A model generated the notes under the pieces. That model was not told the DNA's origin. It saw only the letters and a program-made list of their open reading frames with translations, and did not search any database. Below, one piece after another: positions 16,721-25,600 of a stretch of 64,000 nucleotides of DNA; the stretch's first letter is position 1; each line of letters starts with the position of its first letter. Source of the DNA: Micrococcus sp. 2A (lineage in GTDB: Bacteria; Actinomycetota; Actinomycetes; Actinomycetales; Micrococcaceae); assembly GCF_039519235.1 (NCBI RefSeq), contig NZ_CP154351.1:868001-932000 (forward strand). Direction: 5' to 3'. A program made the translations under genes and the position numbers.

Positions 16721-17256
16721 GCGTCCTCCTCCGAACGATCCGTCCCGACCACGCGCGACGCCGGGGCGCCCCCGGTGCGCAGGCCGAGCACGGCCGCCGC
16801 CGTCGAGAGTGCAGCCATCAGCGCGAGCACCAGCAGCACCGACGTCGCCGCGGCGAGGACACCACCCGCCCCGGACGCCGCGGCGCCCAGCCGCACCGGC
16901 CACAGCATCAGGGCGACGGCGCTGGAGATGGTGGTGAACGCACCGAGGAAGCCGGTTCCCAGCCCCGCCACCAGGCGTGGACGCCAGTCCGGCCCGCGGC
17001 GTCGCGAGGCCGCCCACAGCAGGCCGAGCAGGAACGAACCGAGCACGTTCACCACGAACAGCGGCAGGGCCTGGACGAGCACGTCGACCGCCCCGAACGC
17101 GGCACCGAACGTGCCGCGGAAGTTCGGCGCCCCGGCCAGCGCGGTCACCGCGTTCATCACCCCCGCGCCGCACGCCGCGCCCGCGGCTCCGCCCAGCGCG
17201 ACGGCGGGGAGCACGCTGCGCGGCCCGTCCGGCTCCGCCACGCGCCGCGCGGTCAT
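16717..17256 (-). CDS. crcB: Fluoride channel subunit CrcB/FluC (first copy)
   Basis: A 179-residue protein with four hydrophobic helices. [16 protein letters not shown] carries the conserved Asn and glycines, and [16 protein letters not shown] the threonine/serine polar track that coordinates fluoride and the central sodium ion. ATG 17256 overlaps the hisN stop (ATGA). Both termini are extended compared with the usual 120-130 residues. It probably pairs with the next gene in a dual-topology heterodimer. Confidence 0.88.
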   Translation of the reverse strand: MTARRVAEPDGPRSVLPAVALGGAAGAACGAGVMNAVTALAGAPNFRGTFGAAFGAVDVLVQALPLFVVNVLGSFLLGLLWAASRRRGPDWRPRLVAGLGTGFLGAFTTISSAVALMLWPVRLGAAASGAGGVLAAATSVLLVLALMAALSTAAAVLGLRTGGAPASRVVGTDRSEEDA

Positions 17257-18110
17257 GCGTGCGTGGTCCCGTCCTCGGCGCCCCACGGGCCGTCGTCGTC
17301 GGCCAGGCGCAGCCGCGCCAGGACCTCGTCATGCAGCAGCCCGTTGGTCACGAGCGCGTTGCCGCCGAAGGGACCGTCCTCGCCCTCGAGGGAGGTGAAG
17401 CGGCCGCCGGCCTCGCGCACGATCGGCACGAGCGCGGCCATGTCGTGCAGCGCGAGCTCGGGCTCGGCCGCGATGTCCACCGCGCCCTCGGCCACGAGCA
17501 TGTAGGACCAGAAGTCGCCGAAGCCACGCACGCGCCACACGTCCGAGGTCAGCTGGAGGAACGCGCGGATCGAACCGCGTTCGCGCCAGCCCTCGAGGGA
17601 GGAGAAGGAGAGCGAGGCGTCGGAGAGCCGGTCCACGGAGGAGGCGTGGATGCGCTCGGAGCGCATGAGCGAGGTGCCCGTGAAGGCGCCCTGCCCGGAG
17701 GCGGCCCACCAGCGGCGGTGCAGCGCGGGGGCGGACACGACGCCGACCACCGGCTCGCCGTCCACCAGCAGGGAGATCAGGGTGGCCCACACGGGCACGC
17801 CGCGTACGAAGTTCTTCGTGCCGTCGATCGGGTCCACGACCCACTGGCGTCCGACCCGGCTGAAGCGGCCGCCGAACTCCTCGCCGAGCACGGTGTCCCG
17901 CGCACGGGCCTTCGCCAGGGTGGCGCGGATGGACTCCTCGGCGGCGCGGTCCGCGTCCGACACGGGGGTGAGGTCCGGCTTGGTGCTGACCTGGAGGTCC
18001 TGGGCCTTGAAGCGGGCCATGGTGATCGAGTCCACGTTGTCGGCCAGCATGTGGGCCAGGCGCAGGTCCTCCGTGAGGTCCCGCCCGTTCGTCTGTCCGG
18101 TGCTCTCCAT
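17253..18110 (-). CDS. hisN: Histidinol-phosphatase, inositol-monophosphatase fold
   Basis: A 285-residue magnesium-dependent phosphatase for the penultimate histidine step in actinobacteria. Motif 1 is GEEFGG, motif 2 [12 protein letters not shown], and the C-terminal metal-site region reads [17 protein letters not shown] (Asp of the usual W-D-x-A preserved as HD). Context after aroA and rsgA is the common actinobacterial arrangement and favours HisN over a general inositol phosphatase. ATG 18110 is chosen because TATAGC lies nine bases upstream and the longer frame shadows rsgA. It overlaps crcB by four bases. Confidence 0.85.
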   Translation of the reverse strand: MESTGQTNGRDLTEDLRLAHMLADNVDSITMARFKAQDLQVSTKPDLTPVSDADRAAEESIRATLAKARARDTVLGEEFGGRFSRVGRQWVVDPIDGTKNFVRGVPVWATLISLLVDGEPVVGVVSAPALHRRWWAASGQGAFTGTSLMRSERIHASSVDRLSDASLSFSSLEGWRERGSIRAFLQLTSDVWRVRGFGDFWSYMLVAEGAVDIAAEPELALHDMAALVPIVREAGGRFTSLEGEDGPFGGNALVTNGLLHDEVLARLRLADDDGPWGAEDGTTHA

Positions 18111-18119
18111 GGGTGCCAC

Positions 18120-18125
18120 GCTATA
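18120..18125 (-). promoter_or_regulatory. -10 element TATAGC for hisN, internal promoter
   Basis: TATAGC followed by nine bases and the hisN ATG, in the 20-base rsgA-hisN gap; no ribosome site, so a leaderless internal transcript is likely. Confidence 0.45.
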
Positions 18126-18130
18126 CCGCC

Positions 18131-19228
18131 TCAGTCCTCGGAGGAGGCGGAGGTCTCGCCCTCGGCCGTGGACCGGTTGCCGAGCAGGCGCCGCAGCGAG
18201 GCCAGTCGCGCCGGACCCGCCGCGCCCGCGTGTCCGGCGGCGACCCACGGGTCGAGGCCGCAGCCGGGGGAGTCCGCGCCGTGCGTGCACCCGCGGGAAC
18301 AGTCCTCGAGGCCGCCGGCGAGGTCGCCGAACGCCTCCACCACGCGGTCCGGGTCCACCCAGCCGAGGCCGAACGAGCGGATGCCTGGGGTGTCCACCAC
18401 CCACGTGTCGGGCAGGGGGGCGCCGTGGGCGTCGGTGAGGGGGAGGGCCAGCGCGGAGGAGGAGGTGTGCCGGCCCCGGCCTGTGACCGCGTTGACGTGC
18501 CCCGTGGCGCGCGTGGCGCCGGTGAGGGCGTTGAGCAGCGTGGACTTGCCCACGCCGGACGGGCCCACGAACGCGGCGACGTGGCCCTCGAGCCGCTGGG
18601 CCACGCGGTCCACGAGGCTCCCGTCCAGCTCGGTGTCCCCGGTCTCCGCCTCGAAGGTCGAGGCGCCAGAGGTCATGACCTCGAGGTCGAGGGACTCGTA
18701 GTGCGCCACGAGCTCGGCCGGGTCCCGCAGGTCCGTCTTGGTGATGAGCAGGACGGGGTGGATGCCGGCGTCGTAGCAGGCCACGAGGGCGCGGTCGATG
18801 AAGCCGGTGCGCGGCTCCGGATTGGCCGCGGCCACCATGATCATCAGGGTGTCGGCGTTGGCCACCACCACGCGCTCCACCTCGTCCGAGTCGTCGGCCG
18901 AGCGGCGCAGCACCGTGCCCCGGTCCTCCACGCGCACCACGCGGGCCAGCGTGCCGTCGTCGCCGGAGAGGTCCCCCACGACGGCGACCCGGTCGCCGGT
19001 GGCGATCGGGGTGCGCCGCAGCTCGCGGGCGCGCATCGCGGTGATCCGCTCGTCGAGGCGGTCCGGGAGCACCACGGTGTACCGGCCGCGGTCGACCGTC
19101 GTCACCATGCCGGTCTGCGCGTCCTCGTGCGCGGGCCGCTCCTTCGTGCGCGGTCGAGTGCCGCGCTTGGAGGGACGCTCGCGGATGTCCGCCTCGTCCC
19201 ACGCCGTGGGGTCCAGCCGCCGTCCCAT
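18131..19228 (-). CDS. rsgA: Ribosome small-subunit-dependent GTPase
   Basis: A 365-residue circularly permuted GTPase assisting late 30S maturation. An N-terminal OB-like region precedes G-motifs in the order G4 (ITKTDL), G1 ([12 protein letters not shown]) and G3 (DTPG). The C-terminal zinc knuckle is [14 protein letters not shown]. The start overlaps the aroA stop by one base (TGATG). A basic N-terminal extension (about residues 13-37) is seen in actinobacterial homologues. Confidence 0.94.
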   Translation of the reverse strand: MGRRLDPTAWDEADIRERPSKRGTRPRTKERPAHEDAQTGMVTTVDRGRYTVVLPDRLDERITAMRARELRRTPIATGDRVAVVGDLSGDDGTLARVVRVEDRGTVLRRSADDSDEVERVVVANADTLMIMVAAANPEPRTGFIDRALVACYDAGIHPVLLITKTDLRDPAELVAHYESLDLEVMTSGASTFEAETGDTELDGSLVDRVAQRLEGHVAAFVGPSGVGKSTLLNALTGATRATGHVNAVTGRGRHTSSSALALPLTDAHGAPLPDTWVVDTPGIRSFGLGWVDPDRVVEAFGDLAGGLEDCSRGCTHGADSPGCGLDPWVAAGHAGAAGPARLASLRRLLGNRSTAEGETSASSED

Positions 19229-20637
19229 CAGGCCTCCTCCCCGCCCACGAGCGCCGCCCACAGGGCGGGGAAGCCCGGCATGGTCTTCGCGGTGGTGGCC
19301 ACGTCGTGCACGCGCGTGCCCGGCACCCGCAGCCCGATGACGGCGGCGAACGTCGCCATCCGGTGGTCGTGGTAGGTCTCGGCGAGCGCAGGCCTCAGGG
19401 GCCCCGACGCGTCCAGGCCGGGGAAGCCCAGCTCGTCCGCGCCCTCCTTGACCTCGACGCCGAAGCGGGCGGCCTCCGCGGCGAGGGCCGCGAGCCGGTC
19501 CGTCTCGTGCCCGCGCAGATGGGCGATGCCCGTCAGGCGCGTCGGGCCCTCCGCCAGCAGCGCCAGCGCCGCGACCGTCGGCGCCAGCTCGGCGGTGTCC
19601 GGGACCTCGCCGGCCCCGGTCACGCGCGGCGCCCCGTCCTCTCCGACGCCGCCGGTGACCGTGAGCGCGCCCTGCGAACGGTCCTCGCTCCCGACCTCGA
19701 AGGCCACGTCGGCCCCGAACGCGGGGAGGATGCAGCGCCAGCGGTCGCCGAGCTGCGTGGTGCCCGTGGGCCAGTCGGGCACCGTCACGGTCCCCCCGGT
19801 CACGACGGCCGCGGCCAGGAACGGGCCCGCGTTCGACAGGTCCGGCTCGACGACGGCGGTGAAGCCCGCCAGCGGACCGGGGTGTACGCGCCACACCCCC
19901 GCGGCGGGGATGTCCACGCGGACGCCGCGCTCGCGCAGCACGGCCACGGTCATGGAGACGTGCTCCGGGCTGGGCACACGGGAGCCCGTGTGCCGGACGG
20001 TCAGACCGCTCGGGCGGCGCACGGCGGAGAGCAGGAGGCCGGAGAGGAACTGCGAGGACCCGGCGGCGTCCACGGCGACCTCCTCCGGGGCGGCGGCCGC
20101 GGCCGTCGTGTCCAGCACCAGCGGGAGCCGGCCCGGCTCCCCGGCCTCGGTCACGCCCACGCCGAGCTGGCGCAGGCCGTCCACGAGCGGGCCCATGGGC
20201 CGCTCGCGGGCGCCCGGGTCCCCATCGAGGACGACGCGTCCGGGGCGCAGCGCGGCCACCGCCGGGAGGAAGCGCATGACCGTTCCGGCCAGGCCGCAGT
20301 CCACGTGCACCTCGCCCGCGAGGGGCTCGCCCACGGGCAGGGGGTGCACGAGCAGGACGCCGTCGTCGCCGTCCTCGAAGCGCGCGCCGAGCGCCGTCAG
20401 CGCCGCGCGCATGAGGCGGGTGTCCCGGGAGTCCAGCGCGCCGCGCAGCTCCGAGGGCCCGTCCGCGATCGCCGCGAGCACGAGCAGGCGGTTCGTGAGG
20501 GACTTGGACCCCGGCAGGCGCACCGTCCCGACCACGGGCCCGGCGGTGGTCGGCGCCGGCCACGGGTCCGGCACGGACGGAGTGGAGGAGGGCGCGCCCG
20601 ACGGCGCGGAGGGGCGGGGCGGCGTGGGTTCGGTCAC
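19228..20637 (-). CDS. aroA: 3-phosphoshikimate 1-carboxyvinyltransferase (EPSP synthase)
   Basis: A 469-residue shikimate-pathway enzyme joining PEP to shikimate 3-phosphate. [10 protein letters not shown] near residue 41 and [13 protein letters not shown] (equivalent to LGNAGTAMR of E. coli, with the glyphosate-contact Gly kept) are the active-site loops; [10 protein letters not shown] and [14 protein letters not shown] follow. The Pro/Ser/Thr-rich N-terminal tail of about 30 residues is unusual in length but open in frame. First gene of the run aroA-rsgA-hisN-crcB-crcB, divergent from the sigma factor gene. Confidence 0.95.
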   Translation of the reverse strand: MTEPTPPRPSAPSGAPSSTPSVPDPWPAPTTAGPVVGTVRLPGSKSLTNRLLVLAAIADGPSELRGALDSRDTRLMRAALTALGARFEDGDDGVLLVHPLPVGEPLAGEVHVDCGLAGTVMRFLPAVAALRPGRVVLDGDPGARERPMGPLVDGLRQLGVGVTEAGEPGRLPLVLDTTAAAAAPEEVAVDAAGSSQFLSGLLLSAVRRPSGLTVRHTGSRVPSPEHVSMTVAVLRERGVRVDIPAAGVWRVHPGPLAGFTAVVEPDLSNAGPFLAAAVVTGGTVTVPDWPTGTTQLGDRWRCILPAFGADVAFEVGSEDRSQGALTVTGGVGEDGAPRVTGAGEVPDTAELAPTVAALALLAEGPTRLTGIAHLRGHETDRLAALAAEAARFGVEVKEGADELGFPGLDASGPLRPALAETYHDHRMATFAAVIGLRVPGTRVHDVATTAKTMPGFPALWAALVGGEEA

Positions 20638-20660
20638 CGGCCCAGCCTACCGAGGCGCGC

Positions 20661-20705
20661 GGGGAACGAGGCGGGGGAATAGGCGTCGCCTCGGGCGCGC
20701 TGTAC
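20661..20705 (+). promoter_or_regulatory. Candidate ECF-type autoregulated promoter upstream of sigH
   Basis: Two GGAAC/GGAAT boxes (20663-20667 and 20676-20680) resemble the -35 of SigR/SigH-dependent promoters. The matching -10 is imperfect: GTC at 20685-20687, or GTA at 20702-20704 with long spacing. A transcript from here would include the upstream GTG start at 20775. Confidence 0.25.
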
Positions 20706-20758
20706 CCGGGCAGCAGAGGCCGGTGCGGGAGAGACCCCGCCGGCACCGCCCGAGCCGG

Positions 20759-20766
20759 GGAGGAGG
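20759..20766 (+). promoter_or_regulatory. Ribosome binding site for the long sigma factor isoform
   Basis: GGAGGAGG eight bases before GTG 20775. This strong site supports translation of an isoform 28 residues longer than the one starting at ATG 20859. Confidence 0.6.
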
Positions 20767-20774
20767 CCGCACCC

Positions 20775-21557
20775 GTGAGCACCGCACTGCTGGCCGCGCC
20801 CGCCTCGGCCACACCGACGCCGTCGGCGCCGCGGCCGTCCCCCGTAGACTGGGCGGCGATGAGCACTGAAGACAGCGCGCGCCAGATCGCCCGGCCCGCC
20901 GACGCCCCGGAGCACGACCTCGCGAGCATCGACGTCGCCGCCGAGTCCGACCCCGAGCGCCGCGCCCGCTTCGAGCGAGACGCCCTCGAGTTCGTGGACC
21001 AGCTGTACTCGGCCGCGATGCGCATGACGCGCAATCCGCAGGACGCCGAGGACCTGGTGCAGGAGGCCTACACGAAGGCGTACTCCTCGTTCCACCAGTA
21101 CCGGCCCGGCACGAACCTCAAGGCCTGGCTCTACCGCATCCTCACCAACACGTACATCAACCTGTACCGGAAGCGGCAGCGCCAGCCCCTCGAGGCGGAC
21201 ACGGACACGGTGGAGGACTGGCAGATGGCCCGCGCGGCCGAGCACACCTCCGCGGGGCTGCGCTCCGCGGAGACCGAGGCGCTCGACCACCTGCCGGACT
21301 CGGAGGTCAAGGCGGCGCTGCAGGCCATCCCCGAGGAGTTCCGCCTCGCCGTGTACTTCGCCGATGTGGAGGGCTTCGCCTACAAGGAGATCGCCGAGAT
21401 CCTCGACGTGCCCATCGGCACGGTGATGTCCCGTCTCCACCGCGGGCGCAAGCAGCTGCGGGAGCGCCTCACGGACTACGCCGCCGAGCGCGGGATGGGT
21501 CCCAAGGGCCGCGGGGTGGACACCGAGGCGACGAGCACGAAGGAGGCCACGCGATGA
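20775..21557 (+). CDS. sigH: ECF sigma factor of the SigH/SigR thiol-stress type
   Basis: A group IV sigma factor. Region 2 includes [25 protein letters not shown] and [21 protein letters not shown]; region 4 includes [33 protein letters not shown]. The adjacent gene encodes its zinc anti-sigma factor (ATGA overlap), as in the sigR-rsrA and sigH-rshA pairs. Two starts are credible: GTG 20775 with GGAGGAGG upstream (260 residues), and ATG 20859 eight bases after TAGACT (232 residues, leaderless). The 28-residue extension is Ala/Pro/Thr-rich. In Streptomyces a longer, unstable SigR' from an upstream start provides positive feedback; the layout here looks the same. Confidence 0.92.
   Translation: MSTALLAAPASATPTPSAPRPSPVDWAAMSTEDSARQIARPADAPEHDLASIDVAAESDPERRARFERDALEFVDQLYSAAMRMTRNPQDAEDLVQEAYTKAYSSFHQYRPGTNLKAWLYRILTNTYINLYRKRQRQPLEADTDTVEDWQMARAAEHTSAGLRSAETEALDHLPDSEVKAALQAIPEEFRLAVYFADVEGFAYKEIAEILDVPIGTVMSRLHRGRKQLRERLTDYAAERGMGPKGRGVDTEATSTKEATR
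20845..20850 (+). promoter_or_regulatory. -10 element TAGACT for the short sigma isoform
   Basis: TAGACT eight bases before ATG 20859, inside the coding sequence of the long isoform; predicts a leaderless constitutive transcript. Confidence 0.55.
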
Positions 21558-21829
21558 CCCAGGACGACGGCGGCCGCGAGTGCCGCGAGGCGGTCGAGCG
21601 CCGCATGGAGCAGCTGTACCGCTACCTCGACGGCGCCCTGACGCCGGAGGACTTCGAGCAGGTGCGCGCCCACGTGGACGAGTGCCCCGACTGCCACCGT
21701 CAGCAGGAGCTGGAGCTGCTGATCCGCACGGCCGTGCGTCGGTCCTGCCAGGAGAAGGCGCCCGCGCAGCTGCGCGCCACCATCATGACTCGCATCACCC
21801 AGGTGACCACCACGCACCACCGGGGCTGA
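21554..21829 (+). CDS. rshA: Zinc-binding anti-sigma factor (RshA/RsrA type)
   Basis: A 91-residue ZAS-domain protein with the HVDECPDC signature (His-x3-Cys-x2-Cys) at about residues 37-44, plus an upstream Cys (REC, residue 10) and a downstream Cys (RRSC). These cysteines hold zinc; disulfide formation releases the sigma factor under thiol-oxidative stress. It overlaps the sigma gene by four bases, which keeps the two proteins balanced. Followed by a strong terminator. Confidence 0.93.
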   Translation: MTQDDGGRECREAVERRMEQLYRYLDGALTPEDFEQVRAHVDECPDCHRQQELELLIRTAVRRSCQEKAPAQLRATIMTRITQVTTTHHRG

Positions 21830-21853
21830 CGGCGCAGCCCGCCCCCGATGCAC

Positions 21854-21888
21854 GAGAAGGGCCGACCCCGTGGGGGTCGGCCCTTCTC
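21854..21888. terminator. Bidirectional terminator after rshA
   Basis: Perfect 16-bp stem, gagaagggccgacccc (21854-21869) and its complement (21873-21888), loop gtg, between convergent rshA and the bL37 gene. Confidence 0.85.
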
Positions 21889-21910
21889 CTGCGATGCGGC
21901 TGAGCGATGC

Positions 21911-21985
21911 TCAGGCGTTGGGGCGCTTGCCGTGGTTGGCGCCGCCCTTCTTGCGATCGCGACGCTTGCGTCCACGCTTGCTCAT
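21911..21985 (-). CDS. Small ribosomal protein bL37
   Basis: A 24-residue, highly basic protein starting MSKRGRKRRDRKK and ending NHGKRPNA. It matches the actinobacterial 50S protein bL37 first seen in mycobacterial ribosome structures. AGAGGAGA precedes the ATG at 21985 with normal spacing. It lies between the terminators of sigH-rshA and of the kgd operon and faces rshA. Such short genes are often missed in annotation. Confidence 0.85.
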   Translation of the reverse strand: MSKRGRKRRDRKKGGANHGKRPNA

Positions 21986-22036
21986 GGGGGTCTCCTCTCC
22001 GATGAAGCGGGCTTCGGTCAGTGGTCCATTCTGTCA

Positions 22037-22052
22037 CACCGCGGGAGCGGTG
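22037..22052 (-). terminator. Weak hairpin after the SGNH-like gene
   Basis: caccgc / gcggtg with loop ggga directly after the stop of the upstream (minus-strand) gene; short stem, so only moderately convincing. Confidence 0.4.
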
Positions 22053-22056
22053 CGCG

Positions 22057-22662
22057 TCAGGCGGTGGGCTCCGGGACGCCCAGCCACTGGTACCACCCGC
22101 GGTGCAGCACGAGCCACGCGATCAGCCCGTGCCCGGCCTGGCCCGGCAGGCCCTGGCCGGACGCCAGGTCCGAGCGCCACTGCTCGTGGCCCACGAGCGG
22201 CGTGAACGCGTCCACGTACACGTGGCGACGGCGGTCGGCCACGTCCAGGTACGCCGCGTTCAGCTCGGCGAGCCGCGCGTTGCGCTCCTCGTCGAGAGAG
22301 GGGGTGGGGCCGACCACGAGCACGGGGATGTCCCGCTGGGAGGCGGTGTCCAGCACGTTCGCGAGGTTGAGGCGCGAACGGGCCGAGGACGAGGCCTCGA
22401 TGTCCAGGTCGGCGTCCGAGAGGGCCACCACGAGGCGGTTCTCCGTGGTGTCGGAGAACCGCCGCGAGGCCTCGCCCCACCAGCGCTCGTTGAGCTGCTC
22501 CGTGGTCTCATGCGGCACCGCGAGGACGTAGTTCTCGAGGGTCACGTCCTGGGCGGACGTGCGGGCAAGCACGCGACCCCACCACCCGATGGCGCGGGCA
22601 TCCCCCGCGCCGGCGAGGATGTGGTCGCCGACGGCGGCGATCCGGATCTGGCGAGACTGCAC
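22057..22662 (-). CDS. SGNH/GDSL-like hydrolase with altered nucleophile motif
   Basis: A 201-residue protein with the SGNH-hydrolase layout: block I near the N terminus reads AAVGDHILAGAGD, the central VLVVGPTP corresponds to block III, and a C-terminal His is present in QAGHGLIAW. In typical GDSL enzymes block I is GDS with Ser as nucleophile; here Ser is replaced by His (GDH), so it may be non-catalytic or use another residue. GTG 22662 has AAAGGA eight bases upstream. It follows kgd by 22 bases on the same strand, a common actinobacterial pairing. No signal peptide. Confidence 0.72.
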   Translation of the reverse strand: MQSRQIRIAAVGDHILAGAGDARAIGWWGRVLARTSAQDVTLENYVLAVPHETTEQLNERWWGEASRRFSDTTENRLVVALSDADLDIEASSSARSRLNLANVLDTASQRDIPVLVVGPTPSLDEERNARLAELNAAYLDVADRRRHVYVDAFTPLVGHEQWRSDLASGQGLPGQAGHGLIAWLVLHRGWYQWLGVPEPTA

Positions 22663-22684
22663 GGGTGTGTCCTTTCGCGCCGGC

Positions 22685-25600
22685 TCAGCGGCCGAACGAG
22701 GTGTCCAGGAGGGTCTGCAGCTCGGTGTCGTGCCGGCCCTTCGTGCCCGCCGAGGTGGAGGCGGAGGCCGGGCGGGAGACGAGGCGCACCTCGCGGCCCA
22801 GCTGAGGCACCAGGTTGAGGGCCATGAAGGGCCACGGGCCCTGGTTGGCCGGCTCGTCCTGCACCCACATGACCTCGGCGTCGCCGTAGGCGGCGAGCTG
22901 CTCGCGGATCTCCTCGAGGGGCAGCGGGTAGAGCTGCTCCACGCGGACGATCGCGGTCGTCTCGTCGCCGGACTTCTCGCGGCGGGCCAGCAGGTCGTAG
23001 TACAGCCGGCCGGAGACCAGGAGCACGCGCGTGACCTTCTTCGCGTCCACCCCGGCGTCCGGGATGACCGGCTGGAAGCGGCCCTGCGTGAAGTCCTCCA
23101 CCGAGTTGGCCGCCGCCTTGAGACGCAGCAGCTGCTTGGGCGTGAACACGATCAGCGGCTTGCGCGGGCGGGCGTAGGCCTGCTCGCGTAGCAGGTGGAA
23201 GTGGCTCGCGCCGTTCGAGGGGTTCACCACGCGCATGTTGTCCTCGGCGCACATCTGCAGGAAGCGCTCGATGCGGGCGGAGGAGTGGTCCGGCCCCTGG
23301 CCTTCGTAGCCGTGGGGGAGCAGGAGCACCACCGAGGAGCTCTGCGACCACTTCTGCTCGGCCGAGGAGATGAACTCGTCGATCACGGTCTGCGCGCCGT
23401 TGAGGAAGTCGCCGAACTGCGCTTCCCACAGCACCAGGGCGTCGGAGCGCTCCACCGAGTAGCCGTACTCGAAGCCGAGGGCGGCGTACTCGGAGAGCAG
23501 CGAGTTGTAGACCCAGAACTTCGCCTGGTCCGGCGAGAGGTTCTTCAGCGGCGTCCACTCCTCGTCCGTGACGCGGTCGTGGAACACCGAGTGGCGCTGC
23601 GTGAAGGTGCCGCGCTGCGAGTCCTGGCCCGCGAGGCGCACCGGCACGCCCTCCATCAGGAGGGAGCCGAACGCCGCGAGCTCTGCGAAGCCCCAGTCGA
23701 TCCCGCCGTCCACGGCCATCTTGGCGCGGCGCTCCAGCAGGGTCGAGAGCTTCGGGTGGACGGTGAAGTCCTCCGGGGTCGCCAGGTGCGCCTCGCCGAT
23801 GGCCCGCAGGGTCTCCGGGGAGATGGCCGTCTTGGCCGGGGCCTGGGGAGCGCGGTCGCGGTCGCTCGCGGGCTCGATGCCGCCGGTGCCCGAGGTGTCG
23901 GCGTTGGACTCGTGGGTCTCCGCGAACACGCGCTCGAGCTGCTGCTGGTAGTCCCGCAGCGCGGTGTCCGCCTCCTCCTGCGTGATGTCGCCGCGGCCCA
24001 CGAGGGACTCGACGTACAGCTTGCGGGTGGAGCGCTTCTGCTCGATCAGGTTGTACATGCGCGGCTGCGTCATCGACGGGTCGTCGCCCTCGTTGTGGCC
24101 GCGGCGGCGGTAGCACACGAGGTCGATGACGACGTCCTTGTTGAAGCGCTGGCGGTACTCGAACGCCAGCTGGGCCACGCGCATCACGGACTCCGGCTCG
24201 TCGCCGTTCACGTGGAGGATCGGCGCCTGGATGCTCTTGGCCACGTCCGTGGCGTACACGGAGGAGCGGGCCTGGGAGGGCGGCGTCGTGAAGCCCACCT
24301 GGTTGTTGACGATGACGTGCACGGTGCCGCCGGTGCGGTAGCCGGGCAGCTGGGAGAGGTTGAGCACCTCGGTCACCACGCCCTGGCCGGCGAAGGCCGC
24401 GTCGCCGTGCACCAGGATCGGCAGCACGCTGAAGGAGTCCGGGTGCTCCGAGCCGAGGTCGAGGCGGTCCTGCTTCGCGCGGACGATGCCCTCCAGGACC
24501 GGGTCCACGGCCTCCAGGTGCGAGGGATTGGCGGCGAGGTACACGCGGGTGCTGTTGCCGGCGTCGGACATGAAGGTGCCCTCCGTGCCCATGTGGTACT
24601 TCACGTCGCCGGAGCCGGAGGCGCCGTTCGGCGTGGCGCCCTCGAACTCCCGGAACACCTGGCCGTACGTCTTGCCGGCGATGTTGGTGAGCACGTTCAG
24701 ACGGCCGCGATGGGCCATGCCGATCGCCACCTCGTCTATGCCCGCGTCCGCGGCGTCGCCCAGGATGTGGTCCAGGAGGGGGATGAGGGACTCGCCGCCC
24801 TCGAGGGAGAAGCGCTTCTGGCCGATGTACTTGGTCTGCAGGAACGTCTCGAAGGCCTCGGCCGCGTTCAGGCGGCTGAGGATGCGCAGCTGCTCCTCGC
24901 GGGTCGGCTTGTTGTACGGGCGCTCGAGCTGGTCCTGGAACCAGGCGCGCTCGGCCGGGTTCTGGATGTGCATGTACTCGACGCCGATGGTGCGGCAGTA
25001 CGCGTCCCGCAGCACGCCGAGGATGGCGCGGAGGGGCAGCGTGGACTGCCCTCCGAAGCCGCCCGTGGGCCACGGGCGGTCCAGGTCCCACAGGGTGAGG
25101 CCGTGCTCGCGGACGTCCAGGTCCGGGTGGGTGCGCATCGTGTACTCGAGCGGGTCCACGTTGGCCAGGAGGTGGCCGCGGTCCCGGTACGCGTGGATGA
25201 GCTGCTGCACGCGGGCGACCTTGCCGACCTGCTCGTCCGGGTTGACCTGGACGTCCTGGGCCCAGCGGACGGGCTCGTAGGGGATCCGCAGGGACTGGAA
25301 GACCTCGTCGTAGAAGCCGTCCTCGCCGAGCAGGTAGCCGTGGATGATCTTGAGGAACTCGCCCGAGCCGGCGCCCTGGATCACGCGGTGGTCGTACGTG
25401 GAGGTCAGCGTGATGGTGCGGGAGATCGCCAGGTCGTTGAGGGTGCTCTCCGCGGCGCCCTGGAAGGCGGCCGGGTAGGTGAGGGCACCGACGCCGATGA
25501 TGGCGGCCTGGCCCTTGGAGAGGCGGGGCACGGAGTGCACCGTGCCGATGCCGCCGGGGTTGGTCAGCGAGACCGTGGTGCCGGCGTAGTCGTCCATGGT

